From an uncultured Gammaproteobacteria bacterium (lineage in GTDB: Bacteria; Pseudomonadota; Gammaproteobacteria; Arenicellales; CALHMG01): a stretch of 48,353 bases of DNA. Numbering within the stretch: position 1 is the first letter of the stretch; each line of letters begins with the position of its first letter. The DNA lies in the NCBI GenBank assembly GCA_938034705.1, contig CALHMG010000293.1, positions 1-48,353 on the forward strand. The letters run 5' to 3'. The position numbers and the translations under genes are program-made. The notes under the pieces were generated by a model, which saw only the letters and a program-made list of their open reading frames with translations, did no database searches and was not told the DNA's origin. Of the stretch, positions 26,143-34,872 are shown in pieces.

Positions 26143-26757
26143 ATGGCTATTGTTTTGGTAAGACACGGCGAATCTGTTCTGAACGCAAAAAAGGTTTTCC
26201 AGTTTCCCGAGACCCCGCTTTCTGAACGAGGCCTTGGACAGGCGGAAAAAGTTGGCGCCCGACTGGCATCGCTGAACATCGCGCGAATTATCGCCAGCGA
26301 CTACGAACGTGCGCATAACACCGCCAAAGCTGTCTCGCGACATACGGGCATCGACGTTGAAATCAACACGCTGCTGCGAGAACGCAATTTTGGCGACCTG
26401 CGTGGCCTGAAGCATGATGAGATCGACTTTGACAGCCACGCCGCCGACTACGATCCTCCCAACGGTGAAAGCTGGTCCGTCTTTGACGCCCGCGTTGACC
26501 GGGCCTGGCAGGCGATTCTCGATGAAGCGAGCCGGACATCGGGCAATCTCGCCGTCGTCAGCCACGGTCTCGTCTGCGCCAGCATCGCTCGCAATCACCT
26601 CAAACTGGTAGCCGGCGAAACAATGCCCGCCCATTGGCCAAACACCGCCGTTACGATTTTTGAGAACGCGCCACCTCACGCGGTGACGGTCGCGGGATGC
26701 GGTGAACATCTGGACACGCCCGACGTCATGGACGCCGGATACATGGCCGGCCTTTGA
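26143..26757 (+). CDS. Histidine phosphatase family protein
   Basis: 204 residues from the second ATG (26143), which sits at a normal distance from AAGGA. The first ATG (26137) is too close to that site. The catalytic motif VRHGES (His8) is followed by LSERGLGQAE, ERNFGDLRG and the second histidine in VVSHGLVCASIARNHL, the full phosphoglycerate-mutase-like signature. Such enzymes remove phosphate from small metabolites. It is the second gene after the hydratase/dehydrogenase (9 bp gap), inside a cluster that also has an APH-fold kinase, so it may dephosphorylate a dead-end phospho metabolite or free a CoA intermediate. That role is inference only. Confidence 0.88.
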   Translation: MAIVLVRHGESVLNAKKVFQFPETPLSERGLGQAEKVGARLASLNIARIIASDYERAHNTAKAVSRHTGIDVEINTLLRERNFGDLRGLKHDEIDFDSHAADYDPPNGESWSVFDARVDRAWQAILDEASRTSGNLAVVSHGLVCASIARNHLKLVAGETMPAHWPNTAVTIFENAPPHAVTVAGCGEHLDTPDVMDAGYMAGL

Positions 26758-26827
26758 ATTCATACGACCCTATTCCTGTCGAGCGCTCGTGCTCGGTCGC
26801 AGTAATCAATACTTGTGGAGAACAGCA

Positions 26828-27685
26828 ATGAACTGGAGCGCCCGAAGAAGCAGATTCAGGCAACTGATGGACACCGACGCGTGTTACTACCCGGGATCAG
26901 TCTACGATCCGATTTCGGCAAGAATTGCCGAAGACCTCGGGTTCGAGCTGGGCATGTTTGCTGGATCCGTCGCGGCACTGACGGTAATCGGTGCACCCGA
27001 CATCATCACGCTGAACCAGGCCGAGTTTGCGAATCAGGCCTACAGAATTAACCGTGCCGGCAATCTCCCTCTGATCGTTGATGCCGATCACGGCTACGGC
27101 AACGCCATGAACGTCAAACGCACCGTCGAAGAGCTCGAAACGGCCGGCGTCGCCGCGATGTCCATTGAAGACACTTTGCTACCTCGCGCCTTCGGCTCCG
27201 GCGGCGCAACTTCTCTGATATCAATCGAAGAAGGCGTCGGGAAAATGAAGGCGGCGATTGCGGGACGCCAGGATCCGGATCTCGTCATCCTTGGACGCAC
27301 CAGCGCCATGTCCGTCTCGAATACCGATGACGCCATCGCGCGCGCAAAAGCGTATGAGAGCGCCGGCGTCGATATGCTTATGATGGTCGGCCTCAAGGAG
27401 CTGGACCAGCTCAAGGCGCTGCACGCGGCGGTGAACATCCCCGTGATGCTCGGTGGAACCACGAAAGAACTCATGGACAAGAGCCTGCTTGCCGATCACG
27501 GCGTACGCATCTGCCTGCAGGGGCACAAGCCATTCGCCGCTGCAGTGCAGGCCACCTACGACACGCTCAAAGCACTTCGCGACGGCGTCGACCCTGCGGA
27601 CATCAAAACTGCTGCGTCCAAAGATCTGATGGACCAGGTCACGCGTGCAGACGAGGTCAATCGCGAGATGGACAGCTGGCTATAG
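26828..27685 (+). CDS. Oxaloacetate decarboxylase-like (isocitrate lyase/PEP mutase superfamily)
   Basis: 285 residues from the ATG at 26828 with GGAG upstream. The longer open frame runs into the phosphatase gene and is not used. Characteristic parts are NWSARRSRFRQLMD, YYPGSVYDPISARIAEDLGF, DADHGYGNAMNVKRTVEELE, AAMSIEDTLLPRAFG and VMLGGTTKELMDKS. This matches the PA4872-type oxaloacetate decarboxylase branch of the isocitrate lyase superfamily, a (beta/alpha)8 barrel using a magnesium-bound alpha-oxo acid. The branch also includes enzymes acting on other oxo acids, so the name is provisional. It lies 70 bp after the phosphatase, likely co-transcribed. Confidence 0.83.
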   Translation: MNWSARRSRFRQLMDTDACYYPGSVYDPISARIAEDLGFELGMFAGSVAALTVIGAPDIITLNQAEFANQAYRINRAGNLPLIVDADHGYGNAMNVKRTVEELETAGVAAMSIEDTLLPRAFGSGGATSLISIEEGVGKMKAAIAGRQDPDLVILGRTSAMSVSNTDDAIARAKAYESAGVDMLMMVGLKELDQLKALHAAVNIPVMLGGTTKELMDKSLLADHGVRICLQGHKPFAAAVQATYDTLKALRDGVDPADIKTAASKDLMDQVTRADEVNREMDSWL

Positions 27686-27710
27686 CGAACACAGGGTTCG
27701 GCCAGCGCGC

Positions 27711-28436
27711 CTAGGCCTGACGGTTCGCTACATACACCGTGTTGGTCGAAGTTCCTCCGGTAAAAGGATTGTCAAACTCGACCACATGGGACTCGCTGGC
27801 CCCGAACACCGAGTCCAGCGTTTTCTCAAAGCTGCCGTCCGGCGGGTCGTTTGACCACAGCGAAAACGCGCCGCCTTCATTCAGACGCGTCTTCAGGTGC
27901 GCGAGGCCTGCCGCCGTATAAAACTCCGCATGGGAGTCACTGAGAATGTGCGTTGGCGAATGATCTATATCCAGCAGAATCGCATCGAACCTGCGCTGCG
28001 GATTCTCGGGATCAAACCCGCTGCCCCCGGCGCTCGCCATAGAAAAGAAATCGCCTTGAACATAGCGGGTACGAGAGTCGGCGGTCAGGATCTTTCCAAG
28101 CGGCACCAGCCCCTGTTGATGCCAGTCAATCACGGCGTCCATGGTTTCAACGATGAGCAGCGAAGCCACCTGGGAATTTTCGAGCGCCTCAACGGCGGTG
28201 TAGCCCAGTCCGAGACCGCCAACCACAACGTCGATCGACTCGCGCCCGGCGATCGATTCAAGCCCTATTTTGGTAAGCGCAATCTCGCCTTCGCTGAAAA
28301 GACTCGACATCAGAAAGTCATCGCCAAGTTTTACTTCGTAAACCTCGCGCCCCTCCAGGCGGGGCTCACCACGACGTCGTAACGACAGCTCACCCATGGG
28401 TGTCGGCCGGTAGTCCAGCTCTTCGAAATCGATCAT
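27711..28436 (-). CDS. Spermidine synthase-like SAM-fold protein
   Basis: 241 residues with a SAM-binding Rossmann fold: VVVGGLGLGYTAVEAL (glycine-rich loop), LIVETMDAVIDWHQQGL (acidic second-strand end) and FDAILLDIDHSP. This matches spermidine-synthase-like methyltransferase folds more than ordinary methyltransferases. The short N-terminal strand region with MGELSLRRR precedes it, but I do not see a full polyamine synthase signature. Its ATG directly abuts the TGA of the kinase gene upstream (no gap), so the two are one operon. Substrate unknown. It converges on the oxaloacetate-decarboxylase-like gene with 25 bp between. Confidence 0.75.
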   Translation of the reverse strand: MIDFEELDYRPTPMGELSLRRRGEPRLEGREVYEVKLGDDFLMSSLFSEGEIALTKIGLESIAGRESIDVVVGGLGLGYTAVEALENSQVASLLIVETMDAVIDWHQQGLVPLGKILTADSRTRYVQGDFFSMASAGGSGFDPENPQRRFDAILLDIDHSPTHILSDSHAEFYTAAGLAHLKTRLNEGGAFSLWSNDPPDGSFEKTLDSVFGASESHVVEFDNPFTGGTSTNTVYVANRQA

Positions 28437-29501
28437 TCAGGCTCGCTCTATCAGCGCACGTGACCACGTCGCGAGCGCGTTGACGCGTTTGCCAAAATTG
28501 ACAAATTTGTCGTTGGTTGATTGTCCGGTGTAATAGCGATAGTAGATTTGCTGAAGAATAACGGCCAGACGCCAGACACCCGCCACCAGGTAAAAGTCAA
28601 AATCAGCCGTGCTTCGACCGGATTTCGCCTCGTAGTAGTCGAGAATCTCGGACCGAACCGGCATTCCGGGCGCCGTTGACGGCTGCATGCGATAACGGAC
28701 GACGTCCTCTGGATCTGTCGGCTCAAGCCAATAAGCGAGCGTATTGCCAAGATCCATGAGCGGATCCCCAAGCGCGCTTATTTCCCAGTCAAGAACGGCA
28801 ATAATATTCAGCGGATCGTCAGCGTCGATAATGGTGTTGTCGAGCCGAAAGTCACCATGAAGAATACTTGCACCGGATTCCGTCGTCGGTCGATTCTCTT
28901 CAAGCCACTTGCGAATGTCTTCGCAAGGTTCAACGTCGTCGGTAATAACCGGCTCATAGCGTTTGTTCCAGCCAAGCACCTGACGTTCAACGTAACCAGC
29001 CGGGCGGCCAAAATCAGCAAGCCCCACTGCTTTAAAGTCAATGGCGTGCAGCTCTATCAGCTTGTCGAAAAACGCAAAACTCAGCTTACGATTGCCGTCC
29101 TCACCGAGGCCCCACCGGGACGGAAGATCGCGACCCACTTTTACGCCAGGCACCTCATCCATGACATAGAACTCAGCCCCGAGCGCACTCCCCTCTTCTG
29201 GCTGATGAAAATGAAGATGCGGAACGGCCGGATACTCTTTGGCGATTGCGGACATGACCGTGTATTCACGAATCATGCTGTGTCCGGATTTGGGTCGAGT
29301 ACCGAACGGCGGACGACGCAGCACAAGCGATCGCCCGGGATACGTGATGAGGTAGGTCAGGTTCGAACTGCCGCCGGTAAACTGCCGAAGCTTCGGCGTC
29401 CCGCTTAAACCATCGATACGATGTTTCAGCTCAGCATCAACGGCTGCAAGATCGAGTTCTTCACCCGATCGCATCTCGGCACTGGGATTTAAATCGTTCA
29501 T
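28437..29501 (-). CDS. APH-fold phosphotransferase, LvaA/ACAD10-11 kinase-like
   Basis: About 354 residues from the ATG at 29501; a TTG at 29540 would add 13 residues and nearly touch the SDR stop. Kinase motifs are GGSSNLTYLITYPGRSLVLRR (ATP loop), GHSMIREYTVMSAI, the catalytic ILHGDFRLDNTII, and VLDWEISALGDPLMDLGNTLAYW with the metal-binding DWE. This variant is typical of the kinase half of ACAD10/11 and of LvaA, which phosphorylate 4-hydroxyacyl-CoA. The DNA order here is SDR, kinase, methyltransferase-like, all on the minus strand, close to the ACAD of the same type. It probably works on a hydroxyacyl-CoA rather than an aminoglycoside. Confidence 0.88.
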   Translation of the reverse strand: MNDLNPSAEMRSGEELDLAAVDAELKHRIDGLSGTPKLRQFTGGSSNLTYLITYPGRSLVLRRPPFGTRPKSGHSMIREYTVMSAIAKEYPAVPHLHFHQPEEGSALGAEFYVMDEVPGVKVGRDLPSRWGLGEDGNRKLSFAFFDKLIELHAIDFKAVGLADFGRPAGYVERQVLGWNKRYEPVITDDVEPCEDIRKWLEENRPTTESGASILHGDFRLDNTIIDADDPLNIIAVLDWEISALGDPLMDLGNTLAYWLEPTDPEDVVRYRMQPSTAPGMPVRSEILDYYEAKSGRSTADFDFYLVAGVWRLAVILQQIYYRYYTGQSTNDKFVNFGKRVNALATWSRALIERA

Positions 29502-29541
29502 AAGATCTTCAGAGAGTGTGCGTTGTCTGGATGCCGTCAAC

Positions 29542-30318
29542 TCAGATCGTCACACCGGCGTCCATGGTCAATGTAATGCCCGTGGTAAAACCTGCCGCAT
29601 CTGACGCAAGAAAAAGCGTGCCCGCCACCATATCAGCCGGCTGACCCACACGCTTGATCGCGAACCGATCAAGATACCCCTTGAGCATTTCTTCATCTTC
29701 GGTGAGCGCGGCCGCGAGCCTTGTCTGCACAAGACCGGGCGCTATGGCGTTGACGCGTACACCATCGACGCCACATTCCTTGGCAAATGCTTTGGTCATA
29801 CTGATCATCGCGGCCTTGGTCATGGAATAAACACCGCGCAAGGCGCCCGGCGTCATGCCGTTAATAGACGCCACGTTAACTATCGCTCCACCACCCGAAC
29901 TGCGCATCAACGCAATCGCGCGTGACGACATGAAAAATGGTCCTTTGAGATTAACCTCAAAAGTCTTGTCGAAAGCAGATTCAGGCGTTTCATCGATCGG
30001 CCCATAGTAAGGGCTGGTACCACCACAGTTAACCAGCACATCGAGCTTCCCGTATTCTCGTTCAATCTCATCGAACAACGTTTCGATATCCTGCATATTG
30101 CCCTGATGGCACGCCCGAGCGCTTGCTTCGCCGCCTTGCGCCTTGATGTCCGCGGCAACTTTTTCGCAGGACTCCAGCCGGCGGCTTGAAACGATCACAT
30201 GGGCACCGTTCGCCGCGAGGCCGTGCGCGATCGCTTCACCGATGCCTCTGGACGCGCCACTGACAAGCGCGACCTTGCCGCTGAAATCCAGCAGGTTTCG
30301 GTAGTCGACTGTTGTCAT
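29542..30318 (-). CDS. SDR family oxidoreductase
   Basis: 258 residues, ATG start with AGGAA upstream. NAD(P)-binding LVSGASRGIGEAIAHGLA; the NCGGT segment (usually NNAG); the catalytic Ser in VNVASING; and YSMTKAAMISMTKAFAKE with the YxxxK pair. A C-terminal ASDAAGFTTGITLTMDAG closes the classical SDR fold. It lies 66 bp from the next SDR upstream and 40 bp ahead of the kinase, so it is probably in the same operon. An LvaD-like reduction of a 4-oxo to a 4-hydroxy acyl-CoA is one possibility. Without a substrate signature this remains inferred. Confidence 0.9.
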   Translation of the reverse strand: MTTVDYRNLLDFSGKVALVSGASRGIGEAIAHGLAANGAHVIVSSRRLESCEKVAADIKAQGGEASARACHQGNMQDIETLFDEIEREYGKLDVLVNCGGTSPYYGPIDETPESAFDKTFEVNLKGPFFMSSRAIALMRSSGGGAIVNVASINGMTPGALRGVYSMTKAAMISMTKAFAKECGVDGVRVNAIAPGLVQTRLAAALTEDEEMLKGYLDRFAIKRVGQPADMVAGTLFLASDAAGFTTGITLTMDAGVTI

Positions 30319-30384
30319 TGTCTGTTCCTGTTCTAACGTTGTCTGAAACCGGTCAGCAAGATGTCACCAAGCGGCGCCTGGGGC

Positions 30385-31209
30385 CTAGATCGGTTTACCG
30401 GTGTCGGCAAGCTGCTTGCGCCGCAACTTGCGCATGCCGCCAACCCATCGGTCATAGCTTTGGGCCTTGAACTCAAAATAGCCTTGTACCTGCTCATGAG
30501 GTCTGATCATGAATTCGCCAGCGCCCAACGCCCTGATCGTGCGCTCCGCCAGCTCTTCCCCGGACATCACGCCGTCGAGCGTCGCGGTTCCCTTCTCAAA
30601 TCCGCGGATCATCTCGGTATCGATGGCCTGGGGACAAAGGACCGAACAGTAGACACCGTCGTCGCCATGCGTGATCGCGATGCTTTCCGCAAGCCCAACG
30701 GCGGCATGTTTGGTCGTCGAATAAATCGCGCTTCCGACCTGGGTCAGCAACCCTGCCGCCGACGCGGTGATCATAAGCGCCCCTTCCCCTCTTTTGACCA
30801 TTGACGGGATAACGGCGCGACACGCATAGACATGTGACATCACGTTTACTTCAATTCCCCGCTGCCATTGCTCGTCGGTGCCGTCGAAAGCCGTCCACTG
30901 TGGCTCGTCGGTAATCATGATGCCGGCATTGGAACAGTACAGGTCGATCTCGCCATGTCGCGATTCTACGGCGCGCACCATCTCGCCGACCGCCCCGGCG
31001 TCAGCGACATCGAGAGCAAACGCCTCACCCTTTGTCCTGCCGTTGCTGGCAATTTCATCGGCAATTGCCCTCGCAGCATCGCCGTCAAGATCCGCGACGA
31101 TGACGCTTCTGGCGCCCGCTCGCGCGTAACCGCGACACAATGATGCGCCGACCCCGCTGCCGCCGCCCGTGACGACGATGACGCTATTTTCCGGGTTGAA
31201 TGTACTCAT
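30385..31209 (-). CDS. SDR family oxidoreductase
   Basis: 274 residues. Cofactor loop VVTGGGSGVGASLCRGYARAG, VADLDGDAARAIADEI (an Asp after the second strand, favouring NAD), CSNAGIMI, ITASAAGLLTQVGS and YSTTKHAAVGLAESIA with YxxxK. The C-terminus is longer than the neighbouring SDR and ends in a basic segment (RKLRRKQLADTGKPI). First gene of the four-gene minus-strand run that ends with the spermidine-synthase-like gene. It is divergent from the keto-acid hydratase gene across 115 bp. Function unassigned. Confidence 0.88.
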   Translation of the reverse strand: MSTFNPENSVIVVTGGGSGVGASLCRGYARAGARSVIVADLDGDAARAIADEIASNGRTKGEAFALDVADAGAVGEMVRAVESRHGEIDLYCSNAGIMITDEPQWTAFDGTDEQWQRGIEVNVMSHVYACRAVIPSMVKRGEGALMITASAAGLLTQVGSAIYSTTKHAAVGLAESIAITHGDDGVYCSVLCPQAIDTEMIRGFEKGTATLDGVMSGEELAERTIRALGAGEFMIRPHEQVQGYFEFKAQSYDRWVGGMRKLRRKQLADTGKPI

Positions 31210-31250
31210 ACGTCGAGTTAATCAGAGCCTGCGTTCGTTGATAAGCGCAC

Positions 31251-31280
31251 ATGCCAGAAAGCTGCCGACGGGCGTATACT
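31251..31280 (+). promoter_or_regulatory. Sigma-70-like promoter candidate for the hydratase-like gene
   Basis: TATACT at 31275-31280 (five of six -10 positions) is preceded after 18 bp by ATGCCA (31251-31256), four of six -35 positions. It would give a leader of about 38 bases, ending in an AAGGA ribosome site ahead of the ATG at 31325. Confidence 0.4.
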
Positions 31281-31324
31281 CTGGGCCTGTCCTGCACCCG
31301 AGAATTTTCAAAGGAATCCAAACC

Positions 31325-32095
31325 ATGTCACAGGAACTCGCCTCAAGTCTGTGGGAAGCCCGCCGCAGCGCGAATCGCATTGCCACCGGCGACGGCCCGG
31401 CTACCGTAGAGGACGCGTACGTTGTGCAGGGCGCCATCAACGGTGTCTGCGGATCCGATCTGGTCGGATTCAAAATTGGTGCAACAGCCGATGTCGCGCT
31501 GGAAACCCTGCAGCTTACGGAGCCGTTTTATGGCCCCCTGTTTTCTGCATTCAACAAATCGAGCGGCGCCGACGTTGTCGTGCCGGACAACTATGTTGTC
31601 CTTCTGGAAACCGAATTTGTCATTGGCATCGGCGAAGACATCAAAGCCTCGGGAAGCGAAATCAGCCAGGCCGACATTGAGGCTGTCACCGCGTGGGTTG
31701 CCCCTGCCTTTGAGCTGGTCGCGACGCGATTTGATATGGAGCTACCCGGAAACGGCGTGAGACTGATCGCAGACTCCGGCGGCAACCATGACTTCGTCAT
31801 GGGCGACAAATACTCCGCGTGGAAAGATCTGGATCTCGCTGCACATCCCGCATCGCTGTTTATCAACGACGAGGAAATCGCGTCCGGGCACAGCGGCATG
31901 TCCATTAAAGGTCACCCAGCCGGCATGACCGCGTGGCTCGCCAATCACTACACGCTGGCGGACCGTGGACTCAAAGCTGGCGACATCATAACCACGGGGA
32001 CCTGCACAGGAATGACGCCCGTCAAACCGGGTGACGTTGCGCGTGCCGACTTTGGACCCATGGGGTCTGTCACCGCGAACTTCGTCAAGGCCTGA
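31325..32095 (+). CDS. 2-keto-4-pentenoate hydratase-like / fumarylacetoacetate hydrolase superfamily
   Basis: 256 residues from the ATG at 31325 (AAGGA about 9 bp upstream). The open frame extends back to 31169 but no family residues are found there. Motifs include VVQGAINGVCGSDLVGFKIGAT, EPFYGPLFSAFNKSSG, VLLETEFVIGIGEDI with the paired acidic metal ligands, and ADSGGNHDFVMGDKY, then the C-terminal GHPAGMTAWLANHYTLADRGLKAG and TGTCTGMTPVKPGDVA. This matches the MhpD/4-oxalocrotonate decarboxylase family, which hydrates or decarboxylates 2-keto-4-enoic acids. No aromatic meta-cleavage partner is nearby, so the substrate is open. Confidence 0.85.
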   Translation: MSQELASSLWEARRSANRIATGDGPATVEDAYVVQGAINGVCGSDLVGFKIGATADVALETLQLTEPFYGPLFSAFNKSSGADVVVPDNYVVLLETEFVIGIGEDIKASGSEISQADIEAVTAWVAPAFELVATRFDMELPGNGVRLIADSGGNHDFVMGDKYSAWKDLDLAAHPASLFINDEEIASGHSGMSIKGHPAGMTAWLANHYTLADRGLKAGDIITTGTCTGMTPVKPGDVARADFGPMGSVTANFVKA

Positions 32096-32148
32096 CCGTA
32101 AACGGGCAGCAGATAAATTCACACCGGCCGCTGATTTCGCGCCCCGGT

Positions 32149-34782
32149 GTGACAAACGCCGTCGCGGCTGCGATGGCGTTTGTTCTTCTGACAGTGGTGT
32201 CGACCTGGCCGCTCGCGGCCAATCTTGGCGGACACATCCGCGGATATAACGACCCGTTTCTTTTCGCCTGGATGCTCGGTTGGGTTTCCAAAACGATTTT
32301 TACCGATCCGGCTGCGCTGTTTCACACTAACGTCTTCTGGCCTTACGGCAACACACTCGCGTGGTCAGAACCGCTTGTTTTTCCCGGTGCGTTGATCGGG
32401 GCGCCTGTACTGGCCCTGACGGATAACCCGATCCTTTCATACAACATCACGCAGATATTCTTTCAGTCTCTCTCGGGATGGGCCGCCTGGTACGCAACCC
32501 GTCGCCTCACCGGCAGCAATGCCGGCGCGGTAGCGGCCGGCATAGTGTTCGCGCTTTCGCCGTTCAAGACCGGCTACTACCAGTACCTCAATATTCATCT
32601 TTCCTTCGCGGTGCCGTTGGCCATGATGTTCTGGTACCAGTATCTGGTTGAGCAACGCATCCGTCATTTGATTCTCACAGGCCTTCTGGTTTGGCTTCAG
32701 GCCATGAGCATCTGGTACGGGGCAATTCCTCTGGCACTGATGCTCGTTGTGATGACGATTTGTTTTGTGCTGATGAGACCGGGAAAGTGGCTTTTTAAAT
32801 TTGCGATCCTGTCCGGGATAACGGCAGTGGCTGTCGGTCTGGTCACATGGCCTGTCGCGGCGCCGTACTTTCAGACACGCGATGAGCTGGGTTTTGTTCG
32901 ATCGCTTGCAGAGATCAACAAGTTTCGCGCCGACGTACTTTCCTATTTTGACGCCGGTCGCTGGCATTACTTTCATCAATGGATCGACTCTGGCCGAGAA
33001 CCCGGCATCATGGCCGGCGTCGTGACCTATGTGCTGGCCATCGCCGCCATCTGCGCCGGAGCGAGGCACTGGCTGACACACGCGTCTTCTTTGATGTTGT
33101 TCAGACGACTCGTCGCCGTGTTGGGCATCATTTTGCTCGGGCTTCTTGTTGCGGCACTCGTTCTCGACAGACCTGACAACGAGTTTCTGCTCGATACCGA
33201 CGACATCATCGTCGCCATTCTCGTCGTTTCGATAATTCTGATGCTGATCGAGGGTTACAGCTACTGGCGGGACCCGAGCTCCGATAGCCGTCGTCTTTCC
33301 AAGGGTCCGCTGCTGCTGATGTTGAGCGTGCTCACGTTCATAAGCATCGGACTTACGCTGGGCCCTGAAATTCACGTAGGCGGTGAGCTCGTCGATGATA
33401 GTCCGTACACATGGCTCTACGATTACGTGCCCGGATTCCAGGGCCTGCGCATCGCGTTCCGGCTGGCCTTTGTGTTCCTGTTTCTTGTCGGACTGCTCGC
33501 TGCGTTCGCGCTTGCGGCGTGGACCCGGCGCCAAACCGGACGCGTCAGGCATCTTGCGTGGCTGGCGCCAATCGCCGTATTTATCGAGTTCGCCCACTCG
33601 CCGCTGCAGTTTCTTGAAATCAACTGGGACAAGCCACCGGCAGCCTATGCCTGGCTGAAAACTCAGCCAGACAACGATGCGCTGCTTGAGCTGCCCACAT
33701 TTGACGAAAATATCGATTCGCTCTACAGCTTCTGGTCGCTCTATCACGAGCGCCCTGTCGTCAACGGCGTGAGCGGTTTCCCCTCCCCGCTCATAACAGG
33801 CCTGGCTCCCCTCGTACGTCGACTGCCGTCGGAACGAGACATCACGTTGCTTAAGGAAATCGACCGGCTGCGTTATCTGAAAGTTAATCTTGAGTGGATC
33901 AAAAACCCTGAACTCAAGAACGCGTGGCAGAATTTTTCCCGGAACACACCAGCTGGACTGCGATTTGTAGATCAGTTCGATACCAGTCTGTTGTTCGAGA
34001 TCGAATCAACCGGCATTCCGGGCACGCGCTGGCGCCGGTATATCGCAGCACGCGACGTAGTTCCCGGCAGTACCATGAAACTGGCGGTCGACCTGCCCGA
34101 CTATGACCCGTCCATTTCTCAATTCCTGGATCTGCATATCGATCAGAAACTTGTTGGGCGCAAAGATCTGACGGCCGCACACACCGAGCTGGATATCGTG
34201 CTGCCGGCGGAGCTTCCGAAAACCAGACCGGTTGCGATTGCTCTTCAACAACGATATGAAGTTCGGCCGGCTGCCGACGACGCCCGATATTTCATCGGCG
34301 GTACCGGACAACTCCTCAATGCAGACCTGAAGGTTGAAAGCGGACACGCAGGTGCGGGCGACGTTGCAACCATAACCATTAACGGCGTCAACGTGTCACC
34401 GCGACAACCAGGCTACAACCTCGTTGCGATCAATCCACTGACTGGTGAGCTAATCAGGCGCAACGCGTTTGACATCGACAGACGGCCGGCGACCAAACAG
34501 GGCCTGATCAAATTTATCGAATCGACGACGGAAGGGACCGTCGTAGCGGTCGCGTTAAGGCGACGCGGCAGCAAGGCCGTGGACACGAATGTTTTCAACG
34601 CTTTTAAAGCGATTGGCGCAAGCCTCCAGGTTCGCGGCAATCGATCCCACCTGATTGTCGGCGTCAAAGGCGCGGCACACGGCACGGCTATCGAACAGAT
34701 TGATCGCCAGAAAGTCAGCACAACGATTGGTCGCGATCGCAGCAACACGGCAATGATCGTCACACCGACGAAATCCAAGTAG
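32149..34782 (+). CDS. Large GT-C-like polytopic membrane protein (putative glycosyltransferase)
   Basis: 877 residues. About 12-13 hydrophobic helices lie in the first 470 residues, then a roughly 400-residue soluble C-terminus. The first periplasmic loop has an acidic pair (GYNDPF), and the next has NVFWPYGNTLAWSEPL. This N-x-F-P-(x)n-L-x-x-S-E pattern is common in bacterial GT-C-like proteins. No further catalytic motif is certain. The GTG at 32149 is the simplest start, but no ribosome site is visible and the frame is open further upstream. The gene is followed by a smaller relative and a UbiA-type enzyme, so a role in lipid-linked sugar or envelope glycan assembly is inferred. It could also be an exporter or another integral glycan enzyme. 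Confidence 0.75.
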   Translation: MTNAVAAAMAFVLLTVVSTWPLAANLGGHIRGYNDPFLFAWMLGWVSKTIFTDPAALFHTNVFWPYGNTLAWSEPLVFPGALIGAPVLALTDNPILSYNITQIFFQSLSGWAAWYATRRLTGSNAGAVAAGIVFALSPFKTGYYQYLNIHLSFAVPLAMMFWYQYLVEQRIRHLILTGLLVWLQAMSIWYGAIPLALMLVVMTICFVLMRPGKWLFKFAILSGITAVAVGLVTWPVAAPYFQTRDELGFVRSLAEINKFRADVLSYFDAGRWHYFHQWIDSGREPGIMAGVVTYVLAIAAICAGARHWLTHASSLMLFRRLVAVLGIILLGLLVAALVLDRPDNEFLLDTDDIIVAILVVSIILMLIEGYSYWRDPSSDSRRLSKGPLLLMLSVLTFISIGLTLGPEIHVGGELVDDSPYTWLYDYVPGFQGLRIAFRLAFVFLFLVGLLAAFALAAWTRRQTGRVRHLAWLAPIAVFIEFAHSPLQFLEINWDKPPAAYAWLKTQPDNDALLELPTFDENIDSLYSFWSLYHERPVVNGVSGFPSPLITGLAPLVRRLPSERDITLLKEIDRLRYLKVNLEWIKNPELKNAWQNFSRNTPAGLRFVDQFDTSLLFEIESTGIPGTRWRRYIAARDVVPGSTMKLAVDLPDYDPSISQFLDLHIDQKLVGRKDLTAAHTELDIVLPAELPKTRPVAIALQQRYEVRPAADDARYFIGGTGQLLNADLKVESGHAGAGDVATITINGVNVSPRQPGYNLVAINPLTGELIRRNAFDIDRRPATKQGLIKFIESTTEGTVVAVALRRRGSKAVDTNVFNAFKAIGASLQVRGNRSHLIVGVKGAAHGTAIEQIDRQKVSTTIGRDRSNTAMIVTPTKSK

Positions 34783-34872
34783 AATCGGGCCGCGCTCAAC
34801 TGGCCCCGCAACCTCCACACGCTGTCCCCGATCCCTTTGCAATCCTTGCCAACCTCAAAGCTCTCAAACACC

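Noticed and set aside
32437..33747. Minus-strand open frame of 436 codons
   Set aside because: It is antisense to the first GT-C-like protein and is full of Gln/Arg/His runs, as expected from reading hydrophobic codons backwards.
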